Source of the DNA: Caballeronia mineralivorans PML1(12)
Lineage (GTDB): Bacteria; Pseudomonadota; Gammaproteobacteria; Burkholderiales; Burkholderiaceae
DNA: 64,000 bases
NCBI RefSeq assembly: GCF_001028175.1
Contig: NZ_AEJF01000085.1
Span: forward strand, 1-64,000
Direction of reading: 5' to 3'
A program made the position numbers and the translations under genes. This document shows, piece after piece, positions 16,970 to 25,671 of the stretch. Position 1 is the first letter of the stretch, and each line of letters starts with the position of its first letter. Under the pieces are notes generated by a model. The model was not told the origin of the DNA. It saw only the letters and a program-made list of their open reading frames with translations, and did not search any database.

Positions 16970-17379
16970 TGGGTGATTGCCTGGCAGACGACGCTAAGCA
17001 TGCCTTTTTTGATCGAGCGCCAGTGTCGCAAATACGCGTGGCGACGCCAATTGAATAACTTGAAACGATCGATCCGCCTAAATGACACAGTCACCCGGAC
17101 CACGCGCGAGAAGAATGATGCGCGCGACTATTTCAAGTTAATGACAGCGCCACCGCTTAACCCGAAAGTTAACCAGAAAGTTAACCCGACCTTTAGCCGG
17201 CTAGCCGCACCGATCCAGTGCATCGATTATTGCGGGACACACAATACTATTTCGACTGATTCACGGGTAATGCAACAACCCTTACTTACCTACACTTCAA
17301 TGCCGAGATTGTTCGGCATGACCTCATCCGGTCCCGCAGCAAACTCGACACGCATAGAAAACCCAGAGGAGATTCCATC
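16970..17379. other. Intergenic region with TTAACC direct repeats
   Basis: About 410 bases upstream of the DUF4148 gene. TTAACC occurs three times with an exact 12-base period (17157, 17169, 17181), in the unit TTAACC-(C/A)GAAAG. This could be a tandem activator site. No gene is seen. Confidence 0.45.
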
Positions 17380-17700
17380 ATGTTCAAGTCACTGGTTCCC
17401 GCCATCGTGCTGGCTTCCGCGTTGGGTGCGCCGGCCTTCGCTTACGCGCAGGACGAAGGCACGATAAGCCGCCCGGCAGTCAAGGCCGATCTGATTCAGA
17501 TGGAACAAGCCGGTTATAACGTCGAGGGCGATCACACGACCTACCCCGCGCAGGCCCAAGCCGCGGAGCAGCGTGTAGAGGCGACTAGGGGGATCACCGC
17601 GACGTCTTATGGCTCGCTGACAAATGGCTCCTATGCGACGGGCGCGCGTGCTCCGGTAGCGCAACCGGACGGAGCGCGTCCGGTGTACTTTGGGCAGTAA
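17380..17700 (+). CDS. DUF4148 small exported protein
   Basis: A 106-residue periplasmic protein with a signal peptide (MFKSLVPAIVLASALGAPAF, cut after AYA-Q). It has the DUF4148 core VKADLIQMEQAGYNVEGDHTTYPA, followed by a disordered Ala/Gly/Pro tail. The family is abundant in Burkholderia, often stress- or surface-associated, and has no defined function. AGAGGAG precedes the start. Three TTAACC repeats lie about 200 bases upstream and a strong terminator follows. Confidence 0.9.
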   Translation: MFKSLVPAIVLASALGAPAFAYAQDEGTISRPAVKADLIQMEQAGYNVEGDHTTYPAQAQAAEQRVEATRGITATSYGSLTNGSYATGARAPVAQPDGARPVYFGQ

Positions 17701-18244
17701 GCTCTCAACATATGCCGACGTCGCTTACATCTCCTCAAAAATTAACTCTTTAGTTAAATTCAGCTAAGGGATAAGGGCCGCTAAGCAGCGGCCCTTTTTG
17801 CATTCAACTGCGCAAGCAGCGAACCGCCGCTTTACAAATTCATTGGCTTAGCACGCACTTAGCCCGCACTTGGGCCTTATCTGACAGGAAATGAAATCAC
17901 CGCTACCATTCAGCAAGGTTTGGTTCCGCAATCGATCGGCTTGCTAGAACATGACACATCGCTCAAGCGAGCCATCCGAACGCGATGGCATTCAACCTGA
18001 CCGATCAAGCGCCGGGGTTCGTTTTCGGCGCACCCATGCTTTTTCGCTTTCCCCCGATATGTTTTGTGTCACTTGCATCAAGCCGTCCGTTTCGCGTAGT
18101 CGTGTAGCGCTCCACCCATGACCATCAGCCGGTAGCCGATGGTTTTTCCAGCGGTCGATGCAAGCGTGTCTCAGGCTCTCCCAACCCGCAGTCGCGCATG
18201 CGCGTTCCGTTTGTCTGTTTATTCACTCGCGCAAGAGGACACAT
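17701..18244. other. Intergenic region
   Basis: About 540 bases between two small exported-protein genes. It contains the DUF4148 terminator at 17775 and presumably the PRC-barrel promoter. No gene is seen. Confidence 0.5.
17775..17799 (+). terminator. Rho-independent terminator of DUF4148 gene
   Basis: Stem GGGCCGCT/AGCGGCCC with a 4-base loop followed by TTTTT, 75 bases after the stop codon. Confidence 0.85.
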
Positions 18245-18682
18245 ATGAAGACGAAACTCATCGCCATGCTGCTCGCAGCGGCGCTCGCTCAAGTCGCCCT
18301 TCCTTCGCAAGCACAGGTTGCCGGCACTCAACCGCTTGGCATCAGCGTGGAGGAATCCACGGCCATTCTGGGTGGCTGGAGTATCAAGAAATCCATCCTG
18401 AACAAGCCGGTCGTCAATGAGAACGGCGCAAAAGTCGGCGTGATTCACGACATCATCGTGGCGCCCGACAAGTCGGTGTCGTTTGCAATCGTCGCGGCCA
18501 GCCAGTTCGCCGGTGTTTCGCATCACGACGTCGCCATTCCGATCGAACAACTGGATATAGTCGACGGCAAGATCGTGCTGGCGGGTGCGACGAAAGCAGC
18601 GATCAAGGCCCTGCCGGAGTTCGAATACGCGAAGATGCCCGCCACGCCAAAACCCCGCGCGGACTTCCCCGAGCATCATTGA
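18245..18682 (+). CDS. PRC-barrel domain exported protein
   Basis: A 145-residue protein with a signal peptide (MKTKLIAMLLAAALAQVALP, cut near SQA-Q) followed by one PRC-barrel domain. The barrel runs over about residues 45-125, with SIKKSILNKPVVNENGAKVG and a following IHDIIVAPDKSVSFAIV strand. PRC-barrels are small beta domains that mediate RNA or protein contacts; periplasmic versions are common in Burkholderia and uncharacterised. The ATG at 18245 follows AGAGGA; the open frame upstream is longer but lacks export character. It is convergent with the monooxygenase-like gene. Confidence 0.88.
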   Translation: MKTKLIAMLLAAALAQVALPSQAQVAGTQPLGISVEESTAILGGWSIKKSILNKPVVNENGAKVGVIHDIIVAPDKSVSFAIVAASQFAGVSHHDVAIPIEQLDIVDGKIVLAGATKAAIKALPEFEYAKMPATPKPRADFPEHH

Positions 18683-18709
18683 GACTGAGTTGAAACCGGG
18701 CTGCGGCGT

Positions 18710-18737
18710 GATCCTGAACGCCGCAGCAAGTCGAATG
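18710..18737. terminator. Bidirectional hairpin between convergent genes
   Basis: A perfect 10-base stem, GCTGCGGCGT/ACGCCGCAGC, with an 8-base loop between two convergent stops. No T-run follows. Confidence 0.5.
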
Positions 18738-18742
18738 CGAGC

Positions 18743-19045
18743 TTAGCCCGGCAGCTTCGACGCCAGTACATCGACCTTCACGATCTGCGGCGGCGAAGCG
18801 AACAGTTCGCCTGCCTTCGCCATCAGCGCCTCGGCAACCTTGCCGGCAAGATGCGCGTCGCGACCGGCTTCGTCGGGGAAGGCATCGAAGATTCCGAACG
18901 TGGTCGGGTTCAGCTGCAGCGCGAACCATGCAGTTGTTGCAGGCTCTTGTTCGACCAGCTCCAGGCCGCCTAATAGAAACGCCTCGACATCTTTCTCCTT
19001 GCCGGCTTTTGCTTCCAGCCGGACCCACAATGCTGTGTTGACCAT
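18743..19045 (-). CDS. Antibiotic biosynthesis monooxygenase (ABM/YgiN-like) protein
   Basis: A 100-residue dimeric alpha/beta barrel protein of the ABM (quinol monooxygenase YgiN-like) family. The opening ALWVRLEAKAGKEKDVEAFL, the centre TTAWFALQLNPTTFGIFDAF, and DEAGRDAHLAGKVAEALM are typical of the fold. These enzymes are cofactor-free oxygenases or detoxifying proteins, and many remain unassigned. ATG 19045 is preceded by CGGAGGAT; an upstream extension of the frame has no family similarity. The serine carboxypeptidase gene lies upstream on the same strand with about 100 bases between them. Confidence 0.88.
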   Translation of the reverse strand: MVNTALWVRLEAKAGKEKDVEAFLLGGLELVEQEPATTAWFALQLNPTTFGIFDAFPDEAGRDAHLAGKVAEALMAKAGELFASPPQIVKVDVLASKLPG

Positions 19046-19147
19046 GTCATCCTCCGTGGAGTCGCGCCGCCGTCCGGATGCGCGTTCATCATGCTGCTCG
19101 TGTTCCAATCGCAACTTGCGTTCCCGCCGATAGCCCTCAAACAACCG

Positions 19148-20752
19148 CTATGCTTTCTTGCGTTGCTGCAGCGCGCGTATCCGCCCCATGGCTTCGTGAT
19201 TGCTCGTGGCAGCTTCATACATCGTCGCGAGATCCGCCTTCAATTGCGTGCGCGAACCGCCGTCCAGATAGATCATGTGGCCCGACGGATAGAACTTCGC
19301 CGATAAATTCTCGCGCACGGTTTTATCGATGAGCGGCATTTGCTGGAGGTCCAGCACCGTCTGGTAGAACGGCGTCACGAAGTCGTAGTAACCATTCGCT
19401 GACAGCACCTTCAGGTCAATGTTGAGCGCCATCACCGCAGCCAGGTCGCCGGCTGTATAGAGAATGATGTTGCCCTTGTCGTCCATGCCCTTTTCAGCGC
19501 CTGTCGGGTCCTTATGATGAAAATCCCAGTTGAGAAAAGCCTGGTCGTTGAGATCCGTAAACGACGACGTTGATGTGAACTTCAACTGCTCGTTCAGGTA
19601 CTGATTCCACATGGCGGTGTACACGCCGGTCACGGCCGTCATGGTGGGATCGTTGCCGCCGGAATTCGGATCGATCTTGCCCGCGATACCCGTTGAAATG
19701 GCTGTCACGCGACCGTCATACGAACCTAGCGCCACGCCTTTCGACTTCAGCAGCGTGGTGAGAAACAGCGAGTTGCCGCGGCTGTCGTAAGAGGCCATGT
19801 CCAGGCTCCACGCAATCAGCGTAGCTTTGTCGATGCCCGTGTATTCGGAGAGCTTCTCCACGGTGTCGTTGTCGGTCTGCGGGAATTTACGCAATGCCGC
19901 GATGTAATCCGTGCGCGCAAACTGCGCCACTTCTTCCGAGAAAGCCAGCAGATCCGTGGGGCGCGGATGCACACCCAGCTTGCGATGAAACCACGCATCG
20001 GCGGCGGCGGTCGGCAATGCCCCCACCGGATTGCCGGATTGGGTGTAGTCGAGAATCGACGACTGCAGCGTGATGCCGTTCAGGTCCACGCCGTCCTCGT
20101 GCAAGAGGTACGCAAGCACGCAACTGCGCGCCGTGCCGTACGACTCGCCGTACAGGAACTTCGGCGAATTCCAGCGGTTGTTCTTCGTCAGGAAGCGCTT
20201 GATGAATTGCTTGATGGAGTTCGCGTCCTGGTCGACGCCCCAGAAATTGCGGTTCTTGTTCGGCGCAATGGCTGCCGAATAACCCGTGCCGACCGGGTTA
20301 ATGAACACGAGATCGCTCTTGTCCAGCAGGCTGTCCGGGTTGTCCTCCATTTGGTACGGCGCGGGCGGCGTGAAGTCGGGAGTGGAGGTCTTGATGCGTC
20401 TCGGCGCGTAGGACCCGAGCAGCACGAATACCGCTGACGACCCCGGCCCGCCGTTATAGAAAAACGTGACCGGACGCGATTCTTCCGTCTGATTGTCCTG
20501 CGTGAACGCAACGTAGAACAGCTTTGCCTCGGGCTTGGAACTGCTCGGATCGACGATCACCAGATGGCCGGCGGTCGCCGTGTAGTCGATCTTCTTGCCG
20601 CCAATGACCGCCGAGTGATGCGTGATGGCTGCATTTTCGTCGGTCAGGGTGGCGTCGATGGAATCGTCGGGACCGTTGCCATAAGGGGTGGGATCGAAGT
20701 AAGGCTGATCCGGCGTGGTTGAAGTTTTTGCCGCTGAACTGGAGTTCGTCAT
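19148..20752 (-). CDS. S10-family serine carboxypeptidase
   Basis: A 534-residue peptidase of the S10 carboxypeptidase family (alpha/beta-hydrolase fold), which removes C-terminal residues from peptides, usually at acid pH. Visible are the oxyanion region NGGPGSSAVF (about 100-109), the nucleophile S204 in YGESYGT, the catalytic D457 in NGYYDFVTPF and H492 in SGHMIYLD. No signal peptide is seen at the N-terminus (MTNSSSAAKTSTTPDQPYFD), unlike most eukaryotic relatives. It lies downstream of the S53 peptidase gene on the same strand, separated by 85 bases. The two acid peptidases may form one peptide-degrading unit. Confidence 0.92.
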   Translation of the reverse strand: MTNSSSAAKTSTTPDQPYFDPTPYGNGPDDSIDATLTDENAAITHHSAVIGGKKIDYTATAGHLVIVDPSSSKPEAKLFYVAFTQDNQTEESRPVTFFYNGGPGSSAVFVLLGSYAPRRIKTSTPDFTPPAPYQMEDNPDSLLDKSDLVFINPVGTGYSAAIAPNKNRNFWGVDQDANSIKQFIKRFLTKNNRWNSPKFLYGESYGTARSCVLAYLLHEDGVDLNGITLQSSILDYTQSGNPVGALPTAAADAWFHRKLGVHPRPTDLLAFSEEVAQFARTDYIAALRKFPQTDNDTVEKLSEYTGIDKATLIAWSLDMASYDSRGNSLFLTTLLKSKGVALGSYDGRVTAISTGIAGKIDPNSGGNDPTMTAVTGVYTAMWNQYLNEQLKFTSTSSFTDLNDQAFLNWDFHHKDPTGAEKGMDDKGNIILYTAGDLAAVMALNIDLKVLSANGYYDFVTPFYQTVLDLQQMPLIDKTVRENLSAKFYPSGHMIYLDGGSRTQLKADLATMYEAATSNHEAMGRIRALQQRKKA

Positions 20753-20837
20753 GATTGTTCCCTTGCCGGTGTTGTTGGAGTTCTTGCCTGGCCCATCGTC
20801 AAAGCACTACCAAAACTCAACTAATCCACTAAAACCG

Positions 20838-22412
20838 CTACTTCAGCGCCGCCGCCACTTTCGCGCCGTCCGGGCTACCCAGTCCGGTGCAGGCATCCCA
20901 TCCGACTGTTGCCTCGAAGCTGCCGTTGTTTCCCTGCGTGATGTCGTGGCCCGCGGTCTTCGCGCCGTACAGCTTCGGGTTGAGAAAACCCGCCGGCTTG
21001 CCCGCAGCCGCGTTGATCCGGGCAACAAGCCCTGCCCATAGCGGCGCGACCGCGCTCGTGCCGCCCACTACGGTCTGCGTCCCGCCGATGATCACATCGT
21101 AGCCGGTGAGCGGTGACGCGTCGCCGGCGACATCGGGCACGCCGCGTTTAGTCAGCACCGACTTCGCTCCATTGACACGCGTCACGCTCAAGCCTTTCTG
21201 CCACACGGGCAGCGCAAACGCAGCACTCACTCCGCCACCGCCTGCACCGCCCTGGTCGCCGTCGTTCCACACCACTTCGCTGCCAATCCCCTTGGCCGTT
21301 GCCCTCAGTTGCGTTCCACCGCACGCCAGCACGTACGGGCTCGAGGCCGGAAAGTCGACGTGGTCGAGGCCGTCCGCGGCGCCGTCGTCGGAACCGCTGT
21401 CACCGGAGGCCGCGCACACGGTCACGCCCAGTGCCGCGGCGGATTGCAGCACTTCGTTGAACGCAGTTTGCGACTGCGACGTCCAGTTGGTTTCCGGGCC
21501 ACCCCAGCTGATCGAGATGACCGACGGTTTGTTGGTGTCGTCGTGGATTGCGCGGTTCACGGCGTCGATAAAACCCGCGTCGCTGTTCCTCGTGAAATAC
21601 ACGGCGATGCGCGCGCCCGGCACGATCGCACCGACAATCTCGATGTCCAGCGTCACTTCGCCATCCGGCCCGTTCGGGTTGCCGGTAGGCGCGTTGTTAG
21701 CCTGGTCGACGCCGACGGCGATCACCTCCGGCTCGGCCACGCCCAGTTGCGAAAAATACGCGCTCAGGTCGCTTTCGTTATACCCCCCGCCCAATTCGAT
21801 AATGCCGACGCACTGGCCACTGCCGTCGCCGTCGGGGAAGTCGTAGAGCCGCGCCAGATCGAGCGGCGTGTACGACGTGCTCGACCCGCTGCGCGCCGTC
21901 TTGAATGGCGGCCGGAAGCGAAAATGCGGCCGCGCCTGCGGGCGGCTATCGAGACCCAGCACGGCCGTCACCGCGTCCTTCATGTCCTCCGGCACGTTCA
22001 CCGGCCCCGTTCGCCCGCGATACTCGCCGACCGCGTGATGTTCGAAGCGCTCCAGCTTGACGCCGAAGGCTGCGCTGAACTGGGCGATGGTTCCGGACAG
22101 CACCACACTGCGCGAGCCGGCGTCGGCGCGTACCACGTCTAATCTGTGCGTCTTCGCGAAGGCTTCGATCTTGGCCACATCCGCTTCCGATGCCCCGAAG
22201 CGCTTGCCGAATTCCTCGCGCGAGACGGGCACGGCGTCGGCGGCGCCTGCGTTGATCTTCTCCATCAACTGGCGGAATGCGTCCTCGTTTTGCCGCCGAA
22301 GCATCACCACCACTTCGATTTTTTCGTCCGGATTGCATGCCCCAAGGCAACGGGCGCCTTCGGGTTGCGACTTGTCGCTGCCGGGTAGCGGATGGGTGGG
22401 GAGTTTGCTCAT
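20838..22412 (-). CDS. Sedolisin (S53) family peptidase, pro-kumamolisin type
   Basis: A 524-residue serine-carboxyl peptidase precursor. Residues about 28-165 are the pro-domain (pro-kumamolisin activation domain, VVVMLRRQNEDAFRQLM... FGVKLERFEHHAVGEYRGR). The catalytic domain follows, with E252 and D256 in DGEVTLDIE, the oxyanion D338 in ASGDSGSDDG and nucleophile S453 in VGGTSAVAPLWAGL. A calcium-site region lies near the C-terminus (VGWDACTGLGSPDG). Sedolisins act on proteins at low pH and mature by self-cleavage. No classical signal peptide is visible. Start 22412 follows AAGGAGC; an upstream in-frame ATG exists at 22562. Confidence 0.92.
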   Translation of the reverse strand: MSKLPTHPLPGSDKSQPEGARCLGACNPDEKIEVVVMLRRQNEDAFRQLMEKINAGAADAVPVSREEFGKRFGASEADVAKIEAFAKTHRLDVVRADAGSRSVVLSGTIAQFSAAFGVKLERFEHHAVGEYRGRTGPVNVPEDMKDAVTAVLGLDSRPQARPHFRFRPPFKTARSGSSTSYTPLDLARLYDFPDGDGSGQCVGIIELGGGYNESDLSAYFSQLGVAEPEVIAVGVDQANNAPTGNPNGPDGEVTLDIEIVGAIVPGARIAVYFTRNSDAGFIDAVNRAIHDDTNKPSVISISWGGPETNWTSQSQTAFNEVLQSAAALGVTVCAASGDSGSDDGAADGLDHVDFPASSPYVLACGGTQLRATAKGIGSEVVWNDGDQGGAGGGGVSAAFALPVWQKGLSVTRVNGAKSVLTKRGVPDVAGDASPLTGYDVIIGGTQTVVGGTSAVAPLWAGLVARINAAAGKPAGFLNPKLYGAKTAGHDITQGNNGSFEATVGWDACTGLGSPDGAKVAAALK

Positions 22413-22607
22413 GGATTCGTGCTCCTTGCTGGTACGGGAAAATTCGTGTCGCGTGGATTCGGAGTTCGAGATGAGTTTCAAGCGATTCCCTCGATTCCAG
22501 GTGATCTCTGCTTGCATCAGCCTGTTATCCGACACGTCGCGACGTTCGCAGTTCCAGCACAAGCAAACGATTGCTTTTCTGCTTATGCAACGGTTCGGAC
22601 GAGGCTG

Positions 22608-22910
22608 TCAATTCGGCGTCGCCCCCGCCTTCGCGTCCGGTCCAGGGTAGATCACGGTGCCATCGGCTTGCGGCGTGAGCGTCGCGGGCCTGACCTGATG
22701 TGCACCCATGATGTGCAGCACGGTCTCGTCGCGCGAGCAGATAATCCGCCACGATCCGCCGATGGCACCGCCACCACACCGCTTCCGAGCACACGATCGC
22801 GCAGCGCTGCGGACATCGACGAGGACGCCGATCTCGCTTTCTCTCAGCAGGTCGGTAAATTCCGGGAGCGGACGGGTCGAATGGCCGATGGTGAAAAAAG
22901 GCGTATTCAT
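22608..22910 (-). pseudogene. Degraded DUF488 gene
   Basis: The N-terminus MNTPFFTIGHSTRPLPEFTD with LLRESEIGVLVDVRS is a normal DUF488 start. The next segment should be about 60-80 residues of core but is missing. The sequence continues in another frame with CSEAVWWRCHRRIVADYLLA (a DUF488 C-terminal motif) and returns to the first frame for DETVLHIMGAHQVRPATLTP. At least one internal deletion and a further shift are needed to explain this. The product, if made, would be about half of the usual length and nonfunctional. It starts 20 bases after the GFA gene. Confidence 0.75.
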
Positions 22911-22930
22911 GCAGCGACCCCGCGCGCTCG

Positions 22931-23350
22931 TCAGGACCGGTCTTCCGGATATTCCCGCCGGCCGTCGCCGGACAACCACGGCTCACGGCGAATGCACCAG
23001 AGTTCGTAGGTCGGATTGAGGAAACCGGTTTCATCAAATGCGCCGATCGGCAGGTCGATTTCGTCATTGTTGACGTACGCGATGTAGGCCACCGATCCAC
23101 ATACCGGGCAGAAGTGGCGCCGGGCATCGGCGGAACTCTGCCAGGCCTTGGTCGCGCCCGACATGGTGACCTGCTCCTCCAAATAGACCGCGTACGCACC
23201 AAACGCCGAACCGTGCACCTTGCGGCACGTCATGCAATGACAAAGGCCGACGCGATCCGGCGCCGCCGACGCCGTAAAGCGCCATGCACCGCACGCGCAG
23301 CCACCTTCATGACGGGTTTCATCGAGGGTTTCCTGATTACTGTCGTTCAT
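22931..23350 (-). CDS. GFA-family (CENP-V/GFA) zinc protein
   Basis: A 139-residue protein of the GFA family, related to glutathione-dependent formaldehyde-activating enzyme. It is a small zinc-binding beta fold. The zinc cysteines are visible as GGCACGAWRF, LCHCMTCRK and FCPVCGSVAY. Most members are annotated only by domain, and their reactions are unproven. It is the first gene of a unit that continued into DUF488, now decayed. The start follows a GGAGGT-like ribosome site on the minus strand. Confidence 0.9.
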   Translation of the reverse strand: MNDSNQETLDETRHEGGCACGAWRFTASAAPDRVGLCHCMTCRKVHGSAFGAYAVYLEEQVTMSGATKAWQSSADARRHFCPVCGSVAYIAYVNNDEIDLPIGAFDETGFLNPTYELWCIRREPWLSGDGRREYPEDRS

Positions 23351-23519
23351 CGCGACCTCCCTATAATCTGGTATCTGTTATCTATTGGACGAAGCACAGC
23401 CTTGTAGCAATCGTAGTGGCAATTCGCGTGGTAGCAACCCGCGCGCCGCATCGATTCTAAAAAGTGTAAGTAGCGTGGTTTTGCTACGATGACACCCCCA
23501 CGAGACGGAGATGCCACTC

Positions 23520-24833
23520 ATGAAGCACGTATCCCTGCTGGCTCTGCTCCCTACCGGCGCCACCGCGGTTACCACGGCGACCGGGCCACACGCAGCGCCG
23601 GGCGCCACCGATCTCGCGGCCCACGTGCTGTCGCATGAACGTTTTGACGCCGCCGCGAACGCGCCGTCGCCGCGCCCAGATTACAAAAACGTGCACGTCG
23701 CGGATGTCATGACCGACGAGTACGTGTTCCCGCTCGGAGACACCGGCAAGTCGATCGTGCTGTCCGGTTATCAGATCGCGGCGGGATTTCTCGCCGAACG
23801 CGCCGCCGACGAATGGCTCGAACTCGCGCGCCAGCAGCACGCGGCGGCGGGAGGCGCGGCGGACGACGGCACGCGGCATGTGCCCGATCCCGCTGAAGCC
23901 GATCAATTGATGGATCGCGCGCTCGAATCCGCCGAGCGCATTCTTGCGCCGTTCGAAACTGCGCCGGTCGCGTCGCTATTCGAAACGCACTATCGCGGCG
24001 GACGCGAATTTCTGCGCTTGAGCTGGGAAGGCTTGCCGGAGGACCTCGTGCCTAAATCGCGACGGCCGGCGGTGGCGTTGAAAACTGCCGCAGCGTTGGC
24101 GCCTGCATCGGTGAAACAGGACTACGACCCGTACGGGCTGGAAGGCACGAGCGATTACGACGTCGACAAGCCGTTGGCCTATCGGGAAAAGATCGGCCCG
24201 TTCCTGCTGACCATGACGTATCGACATGAATATCCCCAGGTCGACGATGAACGGCTCGGCACCGCGTTCGCCGTGTTTCATGAAGCGGGCACGGACATCG
24301 TCGCGGCGGCGCTCGAGTTGAAACTCGTGAAGGTGCCGCCCCTCCAGAGCAGCGCGGACCTCGTGTATGTCCTCGATACCTACTCCGGCGAGATGCTTTC
24401 CCTTGCGCTGGCAGCAACCGAAGCGCTCGGGCCTGAGCGCCTGTGCAGCGTGTTCAACGCGTATCGGGTGGTGTATATCAGCATGTGGGAAGTGAGGAAA
24501 CCATGGCGCGGCCAGGGTCTGGGCGTTGCCTTGCTGCGCGAGGCGTTGGAGCGGTTGCCCGCCGATTCCGACGGTCGTCCCGATGCATTGTGCGTCGCCC
24601 CCGAGCCGTATCAGACCGAGGCGCGATATCTTGTACAGTTGCCGCCCGCATTGCGCCGCGAACTCGATGTGCCCGCTCAGAGGCTCACCCGGCATTTGTC
24701 GGAGTGGCTGGATCGTGCAAACCTGCAGAACGTGAAAACGCATTTTTTCATCCCGATGGCGAAACACGAAGGCATTGGATCGGCGGGTGAAAACGCCCGG
24801 CTGATCGACCGGATCATGGAAAGTGAAGCCTGA
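23520..24833 (+). CDS. Unrecognised 437-residue protein with GNAT-like motif
   Basis: I do not recognise the full protein. Residues about 310-345 read VVYISMWEVRKPWRGQGLGV, then ALLREALERL, which resembles the acetyl-CoA-binding loop (R/Q-x-x-G-x-G/A) of GNAT acetyltransferases. A large N-terminal part with PDYKNVHVADVMTDEYVFPL and a proline-rich linker has no assignable domain. ATG 23520 is chosen because GGAG lies 9 bases upstream; ATG 23511 is too close to it. The gene overlaps the isochorismatase gene by 11 bases, so the two are translationally coupled. Confidence 0.7.
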   Translation: MKHVSLLALLPTGATAVTTATGPHAAPGATDLAAHVLSHERFDAAANAPSPRPDYKNVHVADVMTDEYVFPLGDTGKSIVLSGYQIAAGFLAERAADEWLELARQQHAAAGGAADDGTRHVPDPAEADQLMDRALESAERILAPFETAPVASLFETHYRGGREFLRLSWEGLPEDLVPKSRRPAVALKTAAALAPASVKQDYDPYGLEGTSDYDVDKPLAYREKIGPFLLTMTYRHEYPQVDDERLGTAFAVFHEAGTDIVAAALELKLVKVPPLQSSADLVYVLDTYSGEMLSLALAATEALGPERLCSVFNAYRVVYISMWEVRKPWRGQGLGVALLREALERLPADSDGRPDALCVAPEPYQTEARYLVQLPPALRRELDVPAQRLTRHLSEWLDRANLQNVKTHFFIPMAKHEGIGSAGENARLIDRIMESEA

Positions 24834-25347
24834 TCCTGTGCTTGTCATCATCGATATGCAGGCGAAATTGATGCTGCATATCGATAACGGCCCGGCCGTG
24901 CTGAAGCGTTGCGCTGCGCTTGTCAAAGCGGCCGATCTGCTCGATATCCCGGTGCTTGTCACCGAGCAGAATCCGCGTGGGCTGGGTCCGAGCGTCGATG
25001 GCTTGATTGGCGAGCGGCATCGTGTGATCGAGAAGGATACATTCGACGCAACGCTGTGCCCGGACTTTGTGGCAGCGTTGCCGTCGAAGGAGACGGTGCT
25101 GTTCGTGGCCGGTTGCGAAGCGCACGTCTGCGTGCTGCTGACCGTGACCGGCTTGCTGAGGCTAGGCTATACGGTGGAACTGATCGCCGATGCAGTTGGT
25201 TCACGCGCGCCGGAGAATAAGGCAATTGCGCTCGCGAGAGCGCAGCGCGAAGGCGCGCTCCCCACTACCACTGAAAGCACGATCTTCGGCTGGCTGGGAA
25301 GCTGCCGGCATCCGCGGTTCAGGGACGCGCTGGCGCTGGTCAAGTAG
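24823..25347 (+). CDS. Isochorismatase-family cysteine hydrolase
   Basis: A 174-residue hydrolase with the isochorismatase-like fold (YcaC/nicotinamidase relatives). The catalytic Asp lies in VLVIIDMQAKLM, the Lys in VIEKDTFDAT and the nucleophile Cys in VAGCEAHVCVLLTV. The family hydrolyses amides such as nicotinamide, or isochorismate, and the substrate here is unknown. It overlaps the preceding GNAT-like gene by 11 bases, which indicates a two-gene operon. Confidence 0.9.
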   Translation: MKPDPVLVIIDMQAKLMLHIDNGPAVLKRCAALVKAADLLDIPVLVTEQNPRGLGPSVDGLIGERHRVIEKDTFDATLCPDFVAALPSKETVLFVAGCEAHVCVLLTVTGLLRLGYTVELIADAVGSRAPENKAIALARAQREGALPTTTESTIFGWLGSCRHPRFRDALALVK

Positions 25348-25671
25348 CGGATTCAGGTGGCCACGCGACCCACGGCGGTGTTGATAAAGGCAATCCGCGC
25401 CTCCCGTCTTTTCGCTTCCGTGCCCCGAGCCATGAGCCATGAGCGGCACGCTCCGCCCGATCAGCGTCGCGCATGGCAAACGATTGGCCCACCTCCCACC
25501 CACCCAATAAACCGCCGTGCGCTAGCCATGCACGCCGATCATGGCCGGCATGAGGATATTTCGATTGTTGCGGGTTTTTGGCCTCCCTAGAGTGCTTTCA
25601 CGCGTACGGTCACGTAGCGCTCCGGGAGATCGAATACCCGCTCTCCGACTTTTCTGCTCAAGGCCACCATC
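25348..25671. other. Intergenic region
   Basis: About 320 bases between the isochorismatase and binding-protein genes. No gene or clear terminator is seen; a promoter for the binding protein is expected here. Confidence 0.4.
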
